Made by a program: the position numbers and the translations under genes. Below, piece by piece: positions 1 to 8,176 of a stretch of DNA of 64,000 nucleotides. The DNA lies in assembly GCA_900768185.1 (NCBI GenBank), contig CAAGCB010000012.1:62001-126000 (forward strand), written 5' to 3'. The notes beneath the pieces were generated by a model, which saw nothing but the letters and a program-made list of their open reading frames with translations, did no database searches and was not told where the DNA came from. Source of the stretch: Alphaproteobacteria bacterium (lineage in GTDB: Bacteria > Pseudomonadota > Alphaproteobacteria > CAAGCB01 > CAG-977). Positions within the stretch are counted from its first letter, which is position 1. Each line of letters starts with the position of its first letter.

Positions 1-1
1 C

Positions 2-2701
2 GAAGAAGTCGCCCGCGTCCGCCCCGCGCGATTGGAAAACGGAAAGATCGTCGGAAATCCCGACGAATACGAACGGTTTTCGCTGTTGACGGACGCGTTT
101 GAACATTATGACGGCGTGACGATCAAATCGGCGGCGCGTCTGACGAAAATCATGGCGGGCAAAGCCAATTTGCTGGCGGACGTTATCAAGCGGGCTTTGC
201 GGGAAAAAGACGATTCATACGCGAACAAAACTTTGCGCGAACAATACCAGGCGTTTCAAAAGGTTTTGATTTCCAGTCTGTCAACCGATGAATTTTCGGA
301 CGTGTACGCCCAGACAATCGCTTACGGGCTGTTTGCGGGGCGGTTGAACGCAAACAATCCGGCGGGCTTTTCGCGCGAGGAGGCGGGCGCCTGCATTCCG
401 CGTCAAAACCGTTTTTTGCGTCAGCTTTTCAACTATATCGCGGGAAACGACATTGATGACAGAATCAAATAGATCGTTGACGATCTGGCGCGGATTTTCG
501 CCGCCGCGGATCTGTCCGCCGTTCTGAAAAATTACGGCAAGGCGACGGCGACGCACGATCCTTTGATCCATTTCTACGAAACTTTTTTAAGCGAATACAA
601 TCACGAGGAACGCAAACTGCGCGGCGTATGGTACACGCCGAAACCCGTCGTGAATTTTATCGTGCGGGCGGTGGACGACTTGCTGAAAACGGAATTCGGA
701 TTGCCCGACGGGCTGGCGGACGATTCGACGTTTTCACGCACGATCACCGACGCCAGATTCGGCGACAAGAAAACGGGCAGGCGTTCGGCGACGGTTACGC
801 AACGGGAATACCGCGTGCAGATCCTAGACCCTGCGACGGGAACGGGAACTTTTTTGGCGGAAATCGTGCGGCAGGTGCATGAAAAATTCGCCGGTAATTC
901 GGGAATGTGGCAAGGCTATGTCGAAAAATGCCTGTTGCCGCGTCTGAACGGGTTTGAATTGCTGATGGCGTCCTATGCGATGGCGCATTTAAAGCTGGAC
1001 TGGGTTTTGAAAGAAACGGGGTACGAAGCCAAAAGCGACAATCGTTTGCAGATTTACCTGACGGACAGTTTGCAGGAAGCGCACCCCGACACGGGAACGA
1101 TGTTCGCGTCGTGGCTGTCGAACGAATCGCAGGAAGCCGACAGGGTAAAGCGGGAAACGCCGATTATGGTCGTTCTGGGCAATCCGCCGTACAACGGGGA
1201 AAGCCAAAACAACGGCGAATGGATCAGAAACCTGATCGAAGTCTATAAGCGTGAACCGTCGGGCGGGGCGTTGCGGGAACGCAATCCGAAATGGCTGAAC
1301 GACGATTACGTCAAATTCATTCGCTACGCCGAACATTACGTCGAACGGAACAACAGCGGGATTTTGGCGTACATCAGCAATCATTCTTTTTTGGACAATC
1401 CGACTTTTCGCGGTATGCGGGCGCATTTGCTGCGCACGTTCGACGAGATTTACATTTTGGATTTGCACGGAAATTACAAGAAAAAAGAAATTTGCCCCGA
1501 CGGTTCGCCCGACGAAAACGTGTTCGACATTCAGCAGGGCGTCGCGATCAGCCTGTTCGTTAAAACGGGGGAAAAAGAAAAAGACGCTTTCGCGCGGGTG
1601 CGTCACGCCGACCTGTTTGGAAAACGAGAGGTTAAGTACGCTTTTTTGGCGGAAAAATCCTTAACCGATATTGCGTTTCAAACATTGGAAAACCGTCCGC
1701 CGCATTACTTTTTTACGCCGAAAGATTTTTCAAACGCCGACGAATACGAGCGGGGCTTTTCCTTGAACGAACTGTTTCAAATCAACAGCGTCGGAATCGT
1801 GACGGCTGACGACAAAACGTTGATTGACGGCGATAAAGCCGTTTTGATTGATAAAGTCGAACGCAAATTCGGAATTGCGGCAGATGAAAACAAAATTCAA
1901 AAAATAGCCTACCGTCCGTTTGACGACAGATTTGTTTATTATGACGGGGAATTGCTGGAACGACTGCGCGAACAGGTTATGCGCAACTTTATCGGGCGGG
2001 AAAACATCGGGCTGGTTGTAAAAAGAGGATTTCCAAATCCTGAAAGAGCGGTCGGCTTCGTTTCAAATAAAATAACGGATTTTCGATGCTGGTCTTGTGC
2101 GGGTATGCAAGGAGGCGATTATCTTTTCCCGCTTTACACGTTTGATCCGTTGGACGGGGCGCGGCGGGTGAACTTCAATGACAAAACCGTGCGAAAGATT
2201 CAAAAAACGGCGGGCGGCAAAGCGTCGGAAACCGAAATCTTCGATTATGTCTACGCCGTTCTGCATTCGCCCGCGTACCGTGAAAAATACGCCGCTTTTT
2301 TGAAAATCGACTTTCCGAAAATCCCGTATCCGGAAAACGCGGAAAGTTTCGCGCATTTGGCGGAAATCGGCGGAAAATTGAGGAAAATTCATTTTCTGAA
2401 CGTTGATGAAAACATCGCGCGGGGCATCAGCTTTCCCGTGTCGGGCGACAATGTTGTTGATAAGCTTTCGTATCGAAACGGGCGGGTGTACATCAACGCG
2501 GCGCAATATTTCGACAACGTGCCGCCGGCGGCTTGGGAATTTTTCATCGGCGGATATCAGCCCGCGCAAAAATGGCTGAAAGACAGAAAAGGACGGACTT
2601 TGGATTACGCCGATATCCGGCGTTATCAAAAAATCGTCGCCGCTTTGGCGCAGACAGACGAAATCATGCGCGGGGAGTTATCGCGTCATGGCAAGTTTTG
2701 A
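2..2701 (+). pseudogene. Type ISP restriction-modification enzyme, 5'-truncated by window edge and interrupted by an in-frame TAG
   Basis: One reading frame runs from the window edge to 2701 but is cut by TAG at 470-472. Downstream, without a frame change, it continues through codons for IVDDLARIF and on to the methyltransferase core. The adenine-methyltransferase motif I (DPATGTGTF, near 826-852) and catalytic NPPY motif IV (near 1190) are intact. The C-terminal 250 residues look like the type ISP target-recognition region. The piece before the stop resembles the helical linker of single-chain type ISP/IIG enzymes; nuclease and helicase parts would lie upstream of the window. Relatives have a Trp at the stop position as I recall them, so a single TGG to TAG change explains it. 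A reinitiated product from 563 (712 aa) would keep methyltransferase and specificity regions. TAG terminates other genes here (for example at 37774 and 45167), so general recoding is unlikely. Confidence 0.8.
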
Positions 2702-3382
2702 CACCAACTGATCAATGTTCGGGGATCGGGTTTCGCAAACCGCCTTTTCATTATGGCTGTTTTTCGTCGCCGTGCGAATGGAAACGGGAATCGGTTTCGA
2801 ACGCAGAGAGTCCAATAATTCCGATGTCGGAGCTTTTTTCTTGCCGAACAGGGAACGGACGGCGTTTTTGACGTGGAATTTAACCATTTCCGCGCGCCGT
2901 TTTGCCAACATCACGCGTTTTTTCAACGCCAGACCGAACGGCGTCATGCCGATCGCGCCTTTGGGGGCGTCGGGAACGTTCGCCGCCTGCAAAATCGCCG
3001 TCGCGACGGTTGAGCAGTTTTTTTCAAACAGTTTGTACGTTCCGGGGTTTTTACGCAAATCCTCGACCATTTCGCGCGCGGCGTCGTACTGGTGTTTCGA
3101 AATGCGCCAGACGATCGCTTCGTTGTGCGGCGTGTAGTGGTCTTCGGGGACAAAACAGCCCTTGACGCCGGTGACGGCTTCGATCAGCGTGCCGCCGTCG
3201 GGACCGTAGCCCCAGCGTTCTTCGTTGTCGCCGTCGGAAAGCCCGATATAGGCGTGTCCCGTAATCGCCGTGCTGTCGCACCCCAAATGTTTTTTCGGAT
3301 CGACCCACGGAGCAAGCATCGGTTGCGGCGTATCAAGATAAAGGGTGATTTTATAAGGGCTTTTGGATAAATCCGCAGTCAT
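2678..3382 (-). CDS. Putative permuted papain-like (NlpC/P60-superfamily-like) protein, paralogue 1
   Basis: This 234-residue protein has no signal peptide. It has a GHAYIGL segment with His43 and an NCST segment with Cys123, the His-before-Cys order seen in circularly permuted NlpC/P60 or LRAT-like papain folds. The C-terminal third is basic and helical and contains FGKKKAPTSELL. It is a close paralogue of the gene at 6950-7669: the stretch from NEAIVW to the C-terminal SLRSKP block is nearly colinear. Its 3' end overlaps the convergent type ISP gene by 24 bases. Start chosen at ATG 3382. Fold and catalytic role are inferred from two motifs only; substrate unknown. Confidence 0.6.
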   Translation of the reverse strand: MTADLSKSPYKITLYLDTPQPMLAPWVDPKKHLGCDSTAITGHAYIGLSDGDNEERWGYGPDGGTLIEAVTGVKGCFVPEDHYTPHNEAIVWRISKHQYDAAREMVEDLRKNPGTYKLFEKNCSTVATAILQAANVPDAPKGAIGMTPFGLALKKRVMLAKRRAEMVKFHVKNAVRSLFGKKKAPTSELLDSLRSKPIPVSIRTATKNSHNEKAVCETRSPNIDQLVSKLAMTR

Positions 3383-3411
3383 GAAAAATCTTTCCGTTGT
3401 TATTTTCGGAA

Positions 3412-3440
3412 ATTATAGCAAAAAAATTTGTCGAAAACCA
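3412..3440 (-). promoter_or_regulatory. Candidate sigma70-type promoter of the 3382 gene
   Basis: On the minus strand TGGTTT (3440-3435) is followed after 17 bases by a perfect TATAAT (3417-3412), about 30 bases before the ATG at 3382. The -35 is weak, the -10 is consensus. Confidence 0.5.
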
Positions 3441-3574
3441 GACTTGTTTTACAAAAAAACTCCGCAAACGAAAAAATAAAAAAAGCCCCCGGCAAAGCGA
3501 TCGGAAAAAAACGATATGAAACCTTCTGAAAAAACACAAAACAATTATACACGCTTTTGTTCGCCGTGTAATAA

Positions 3575-3602
3575 AAACGGGGCGGAAAAATCCGTCCCGT
3601 TT
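3575..3602 (-). terminator. Intrinsic terminator of the surface-protein gene
   Basis: Twelve-base inverted repeat (3575-3586 with 3591-3602, one mismatch) around a four-base loop, just past the stop of the minus-strand gene at 3617, and followed on that strand by a T run. Confidence 0.7.
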
Positions 3603-3616
3603 GTCTGAAAATTTTG

Positions 3617-5371
3617 TCAGCAACCGCCCGTGAACGGCGGGGGCGGCGTTGTCGTGGCTTTGTCATAGGTGACGGTTGACATCGTTCCCGACGCCGTGGC
3701 TTTTTTGCACACGCCGCCCAGTTTCAGCCGCGCGCCCGACGAAACGGTCATGTCTTTGCCGTAACCGTACAGGTATCCCGCCCCCAAAATGGCGGAAGAC
3801 GCGCTCATCGACTGGCTGTCGCCGTTGATCAGCACTTTGCCCGATCCCGCAATCGATTCGATCGTCGAATTGATTTTCAGCGTGCCGCCGACCATGCTCA
3901 ATATCGTGTCGCCCGTGCTGTGGAGATATTCCGTTTCGGGGTTTCTGTCAAAACCTTTCAGTGTTACGGGCGCGTTGATCGTCACGGAATTGACGCTGTC
4001 TGAATATGTCTCGTGCGAATCAATCGCCGAACAGGAACTGCTGCCCGTCGAACGGTAGCATTCGATCGTCGTCGAACCGTTGATGACGATGTCGCCGTGT
4101 GTCTGGCTCAGCCCCGAAAAATACGTTTTGATGACGTTGCCGTTCGCGTTCAGCTTGATGACCGCCTTGCCCGTCGTGATGTAGCCGATGGCAGAGCTGG
4201 CGTAGTCGTCGAAAACGACGGCGCCGTCCGCGATGAACGACGCGCCGTTCGCGACGTCGACGCCGACGAATACTTTGGGCATGTTCACGTGCAAAGCCCC
4301 CGAAGATGACACTTTCGCCGTCGTGTTTTGTCCGACGGACAGTCCGTAGTCGCTGTATCCGTTCAGCGTTGCCGTTCCCGCAATGTTCAGCGTTCCGCCG
4401 TTCGTCGCTAAAACGGCGGAATCGGCATAGTTGTTGCCGTCGGCGGTGACGGACGTCAGCGAAACCGTTCCCGACAGCGTCATCGCGCCCGTCGCCGCGA
4501 CGACGTTTTTAGCCTGTTCCGCCGTGACGGTTGAATCTTTAATCGTTCCCGATCCCGATACGACGGTGGCGGACGTGTTGCCGTACGGGAAAGAAATGTT
4601 GACGCCGTTGATTTCGCCGCCGGACAGGGTGATCGCCGTTGATACGGACGCGGGTCCGACTGTCAGCGTCGGCGTTTGTTCCGCGGCGCACAAGGCGATG
4701 TCGGAAAAATACTTCGGTCCGACCAGCTTTTTCGATCCCAGTGCGATTTGTTGAGATGTCGAAACGGCGCCGTCAATCAAAATGACGGATTTTCCGGACG
4801 ACAACGCTTCTGAAAACGACACGCTGTCGGTCGCGACGGCGACGTTTGAATTTTTAGCGGCGACTTGGGCGGCGCATGTCGGCGGTTCGACGCAGGATTT
4901 GCCGTCGTCCGAAACGACGTAGGGTGAAACGCACGCCGTGCATTGCGACGCGTTTAAACATTCGATGCAGTTTTCAATCACCGTCGCGCAGTCATAGCAG
5001 GCGTTGCCTTCTTTGAAATATCGGGGGACGGGGCAGGATATGTCGCTTGACCCGTCGCAGGTCGCGTATTGCGGGCATGTGTTGCATGTGTTGTTGTACA
5101 GGTAAAATCCGGATTTGCATTGCGAACACGTCCCCGTCGTTTTGTCGCAAACGGCGCAATTCGAATCGCAGGGGATTTCCTTTTGGTATTCCGTCTGCGC
5201 GCCGTACGATTGTCCGCCGTTGATCGTGTAGGATTTGCCGCGCCCCAGCTTCATCGCACGCGCCAGCTGAAAAGACGAAGCGTCGTCAAAACCGATTGAT
5301 TGAACCGGCGACGGCGCGGCGGCGAACAGGAATGCGAAACACATTCCGAAAGTCGAAATTTTCTTAATCAT
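3617..5371 (-). CDS. Secreted Cys-rich and beta-helix-like surface protein
   Basis: A 584-residue protein with a clear Sec signal peptide (MIKK, hydrophobic core, AAAPSPVQS, likely cleavage near residue 25). Residues about 68-165 are packed with CxxC and CxxxC pairs (CDSNCAVCDK, CIECLNASQC), resembling growth-factor-receptor/furin-type Cys-rich repeats. The remaining 400 residues are Ser/Thr/Gly/Val-rich, with repeating short strands such as LSGTVSL and GGTLNIAG, typical of right-handed beta-helix (pectin-lyase-like) adhesins. The C-terminus is TTPPPPFTGGC. No outer-membrane anchor or autotransporter barrel is visible. A strong GGAGG lies just before ATG 5371 and a terminator follows the stop. 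A role at the cell surface, such as adhesion, is inferred. Confidence 0.65.
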   Translation of the reverse strand: MIKKISTFGMCFAFLFAAAPSPVQSIGFDDASSFQLARAMKLGRGKSYTINGGQSYGAQTEYQKEIPCDSNCAVCDKTTGTCSQCKSGFYLYNNTCNTCPQYATCDGSSDISCPVPRYFKEGNACYDCATVIENCIECLNASQCTACVSPYVVSDDGKSCVEPPTCAAQVAAKNSNVAVATDSVSFSEALSSGKSVILIDGAVSTSQQIALGSKKLVGPKYFSDIALCAAEQTPTLTVGPASVSTAITLSGGEINGVNISFPYGNTSATVVSGSGTIKDSTVTAEQAKNVVAATGAMTLSGTVSLTSVTADGNNYADSAVLATNGGTLNIAGTATLNGYSDYGLSVGQNTTAKVSSSGALHVNMPKVFVGVDVANGASFIADGAVVFDDYASSAIGYITTGKAVIKLNANGNVIKTYFSGLSQTHGDIVINGSTTIECYRSTGSSSCSAIDSHETYSDSVNSVTINAPVTLKGFDRNPETEYLHSTGDTILSMVGGTLKINSTIESIAGSGKVLINGDSQSMSASSAILGAGYLYGYGKDMTVSSGARLKLGGVCKKATASGTMSTVTYDKATTTPPPPFTGGC

Positions 5372-5592
5372 GGCACCCTCCTATAAAATATCCGTTTTCT
5401 TTAACGCAACCGCACGGAAAAAACTTGCGCCGTTCCGGATAAAACGGCGTTCCCGCACACGCCGCTCACAGTAAGAGCTTTCTACGGATCCGCGCCCGCC
5501 AAGGCGCTGTCGCGAACGAACGATTCATTTGCAACTATAAGACAGATTACGGAATTTTTCGATCAAACGCAATCGCGAAAACAACGAACGAA

Positions 5593-6480
5593 TCACACGT
5601 CGTCCCGTTTTGAATCGACAAGCGCGGCGCTTAAAGTCTTCGCCGCCAGACTCAACGGGACGTCCTTGCGTTTCACCAGTTTGATTTCGCGTTCTGGAAT
5701 ATCGATTTTCAGCGGCACAACATTTTCGACGTTTTTCAAAAACGCCTGCGGAACAAATCCGATGCCCAAGTTGCTTTCGACCAGCGGCAAAATCTGGTCG
5801 GAGGTCGCCGCTTCGACCGCAATCGAAAGCGACGCGCCGTGTTTTAAAAACAAATCGGCGTAAAAGCGGTAAGTTGCCGTCTTTTCCCCCAAGCATACCA
5901 GCGGATAGCGCGTCAAATCGGAAAAAGTCAGCGTTTTTCCCGCCAATTCCCGAAACGCCGTTCCCGCAACGGCAAATTCGCGAAACTTTTTAACTGTCGC
6001 CGCTTCCATATTGTCAAGCAAATCAAACGGAGTCGTTATCAGCGCAAAATCCGCGGTTTTGCCGTTCAGCATTTCTATCCCTCGAGCAGACGAACAATTC
6101 GCCACGCGCAACCGCAGTTTCGGATGTTTTTCCCTCAAGCGTTTCAAAACGGACAGCAAACTGCCGTGCAAAGCGGTTTCGCTGACGGCGATTGAAACGA
6201 TTCCGTCCTCCAGACTTTTCGCCGCAGCAAGCTCCGCCTCGCCCGCTTGAATGTGGGAAACGGCGACCGCGATATGCGCATACAACTTTTCACCTTCGGG
6301 TGTCAATGTCGCCCCGTGTTTTGAACGAACGAACAGCGTGCATCCCAACGCCTGTTCCAAATTGCCGATTATCCGCGTGATATTAGGCTGACTGTTGTTC
6401 AATTCGACGGCGGCACGCGTAAAGCCGCCGTTTTTGGCGACAGCATAAAAAACACGATAGGAATCATAGCCGACTGTCAT
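5593..6480 (-). CDS. LysR-family transcriptional regulator
   Basis: A 295-residue protein of usual LysR length. Residues 5-65 form the winged helix-turn-helix (SYRVFYAVAKNGGFTRAA, then NNSQPNITRIIGNLEQALG and LFVRSKHGATLTPEGE). Residues 90-290 form the periplasmic-binding-like effector domain. It is transcribed away from the small membrane protein at 6581 with 100 bases between them, the arrangement in which LysR proteins usually control the neighbour and themselves. Effector unknown. Confidence 0.85.
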   Translation of the reverse strand: MTVGYDSYRVFYAVAKNGGFTRAAVELNNSQPNITRIIGNLEQALGCTLFVRSKHGATLTPEGEKLYAHIAVAVSHIQAGEAELAAAKSLEDGIVSIAVSETALHGSLLSVLKRLREKHPKLRLRVANCSSARGIEMLNGKTADFALITTPFDLLDNMEAATVKKFREFAVAGTAFRELAGKTLTFSDLTRYPLVCLGEKTATYRFYADLFLKHGASLSIAVEAATSDQILPLVESNLGIGFVPQAFLKNVENVVPLKIDIPEREIKLVKRKDVPLSLAAKTLSAALVDSKRDDV

Positions 6481-6498
6481 ATCAAATCCTTATAAATT

Positions 6499-6527
6499 AT
6501 ATATTCAATAGCTATTTTACATATAAT
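6499..6527 (+). promoter_or_regulatory. Divergent promoter region with candidate LysR operator
   Basis: The intergenic region holds the perfect ten-base palindrome AATAGCTATT (6507-6516) and a consensus TATAAT (6522-6527) reading towards the 6581 gene. No good -35 is present, consistent with an activator-dependent promoter. Binding by the adjacent LysR protein is inferred. Confidence 0.4.
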
Positions 6528-6580
6528 AAAAAGCGGCGTATAAGAAAAGCAAAATCGTCCACGCGGAAAAGGAGATTAAG

Positions 6581-6889
6581 ATGAGCATTTTTGAAGCGAT
6601 TATGTTGATTTGTTTCGGGGCCAGCTGGCCTGCCGCCGTGTATAAAACGTACACGACCAAAAACGTCGAAAGCAAAAGCCTGCTGTTCATGTCCTTGATT
6701 ATTCTGGGATATCTGGCGGGTATGGCGCATAAATTTTTCAACAATTTTGATTTTGTGTTCTGGTTGTATGTCGCCAATCTGGCTTTGGTGATGTGCGATT
6801 TGATTTTGTATTTCAAATACAAGGAAAAACCCGCCAAAGCGGAGACCGCAATCATTCCCCTTGAAGCGGATCTTCCCGCGGCGGAGTAA
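6581..6889 (+). CDS. Small three-helix membrane protein, PQ-loop/SemiSWEET-like
   Basis: A 102-residue protein with three hydrophobic segments (about residues 4-22, 34-52 and 58-78) and a short charged tail. The first helix carries a Pro within FGASWPAAVYK, followed by a Lys-rich loop (SKSLLF), which resembles half-size PQ-loop transporters. A GGAGA ribosome site lies before the ATG. It is divergent from a LysR regulator. Substrate unknown; the family assignment rests on topology and one motif. Confidence 0.55.
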   Translation: MSIFEAIMLICFGASWPAAVYKTYTTKNVESKSLLFMSLIILGYLAGMAHKFFNNFDFVFWLYVANLALVMCDLILYFKYKEKPAKAETAIIPLEADLPAAE

Positions 6890-6920
6890 GAGGTTCCCCC
6901 CGCCCCCTCATCCTTGTATG

Positions 6921-6951
6921 AAAACGACGGTTTAATCAACCGCCGTTTTTT
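6921..6951. terminator. Bidirectional terminator between convergent genes
   Basis: AAAACGACGGTT (6921-6932) pairs with AACCGCCGTTTT (6938-6949) with one mismatch and a five-base loop. T runs occur on both strands. It overlaps the stop codon of the minus-strand gene. Confidence 0.7.
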
Positions 6952-7669
6952 ATTCTTTTGTAAACGCCAGTTTCGCCGTAATCGCCTTGACATCCAAAGG
7001 ATGCAGCTGCTTGCACGTCGATTTGGCGCGGTAATCCTTTGTGCCGATACGGATAGGCACGGGAACGGGTTTGGAGCGCAGAGATTCCAGCAGTTCCGAC
7101 GTCGGCGCGCGTTTTTTGCCGAACAGCGTGTGCAAAACGTTTTTGGCTTTGAATTTCAGCACTTCCATCCGGCGTTTCGCCAGCATGACGCGTTTTTTCA
7201 AAACCAAACCGTACGGGGTCAGCCCCAATTTACCCCGAGGAATATCCTCGACTTTCGCCGCGTTCAAAACATCAACCGCAAAAGTCGAACAGTTGCGTTC
7301 AAACAGTTTGTACGTCCCCGGATTTTTTTGTTGTTTTTTAATTTCCCGTTTGGCGGCTTTATACTGCTTTTTGCTGATTTTCCAAACGATTGCTTCGTTG
7401 TAATAATCTTGATTGTCGTGAGGGATGACAACGCCGTCGACGCCCGAAATCATTTTGGACATCTTGCCTTCGCCCGTATAGCCGAAGCGCGTTTCGCATC
7501 CTTTTTCATCGGTCAGTCCGATAAACGCATGCCCCGTGATTTCCGCAGGGTCGGGCGCGCCGTACACAAACAAGCTTGCCAGCTGGTTATGTTTTATAAA
7601 GTCCTTGAACGGACGCAGAAGCGGCTTCGGCGTATCCAGATAAAGCGTGATTTGGCAGTCTTTTTCCAT
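6950..7669 (-). CDS. Putative permuted papain-like protein, paralogue 2
   Basis: A 239-residue protein, close paralogue of the 2678-3382 gene. It keeps the same His (GHAFIGL, His47) and Cys (NCST, Cys127) and the basic C-terminal block (LFGKKRAPTSELL). The main differences are an inserted loop after the first strand and less similarity between the His and Cys motifs. No signal peptide. The retained His/Cys pair in both copies argues that the pair is functional, probably as a thiol hydrolase or transferase, but nothing in the context names a substrate. Confidence 0.6.
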   Translation of the reverse strand: MEKDCQITLYLDTPKPLLRPFKDFIKHNQLASLFVYGAPDPAEITGHAFIGLTDEKGCETRFGYTGEGKMSKMISGVDGVVIPHDNQDYYNEAIVWKISKKQYKAAKREIKKQQKNPGTYKLFERNCSTFAVDVLNAAKVEDIPRGKLGLTPYGLVLKKRVMLAKRRMEVLKFKAKNVLHTLFGKKRAPTSELLESLRSKPVPVPIRIGTKDYRAKSTCKQLHPLDVKAITAKLAFTKE

Positions 7670-7754
7670 CTTTATCCCCCTGTTTCGGGAAATATTTTAG
7701 CACGATGCCAAACGTAAAACCATCAGTTTTTCAACAACAAGGTCTTCGCGCTTT

Positions 7755-8051
7755 TCAAATCCGAGCAACATCCCGTTTTCCGTTTTGGACAAGCGCATGC
7801 GGTCTTTGGCACACGCCCGTTTCGGGCGACGAATAAAAAACGTCCGTTGCGTCGGGGCTCAGCACTTTGCGCACCAGCACCATTTCCGATTCGTTGCACA
7901 GCAGAAAATCGCCGTCCTGCAAATCGCGCAAGCGTTCGACGCTCCACGCGCCGCCCGTTTGCAAAGCGGCATAGGACTCGGCGGTCAGCTTTTCCGAATC
8001 GCCTGCGTCAATGACGACTTTCAGCGCTTTGCCCGCGTCGATGCCTTCCAA
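7755..8051 (-). CDS. Small open frame of unknown function, possibly a gene fragment
   Basis: A 98-codon frame with base usage like its neighbours (for example KALKVVIDAG, LQDGDFLLCN), so probably once coding. The only in-frame start is a TTG without a ribosome site. The frame stays open upstream to the lysS terminator, and an ATG with better context at 8083 is out of frame by one base. I read it as either a frameshifted small gene or a remnant of a larger one. No family recognised. The rest of the 7670-8176 interval holds only the terminator described below. Confidence 0.35.
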   Translation of the reverse strand: MEGIDAGKALKVVIDAGDSEKLTAESYAALQTGGAWSVERLRDLQDGDFLLCNESEMVLVRKVLSPDATDVFYSSPETGVCQRPHALVQNGKRDVARI

Positions 8052-8117
8052 AACGGCGGCGGAGCGAAACCGCGCTTGTTCATCACAAAGCGAAGCCTGC
8101 CGCCGAAAGGAAAAGCG

Positions 8118-8157
8118 TTTAAAAAGAAGCCCGCCCGAAGAACGGGCGGACTTCTTT
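8118..8157 (-). terminator. Terminator of lysS
   Basis: Fifteen-base inverted repeat with one mismatch (8123-8137 with 8143-8157), loop of five, GC-rich core and T run on the minus strand, 20 bases past the lysS stop. Confidence 0.8.
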
Positions 8158-8176
8158 CGCGTATTCGGACGAACGG

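Noticed and set aside
470..472. TAG read through as an amino acid (stop-codon reassignment)
   Set aside because: TAG ends other intact genes in the window (37772-37774 and 45165-45167), and no other gene is interrupted by TAG.
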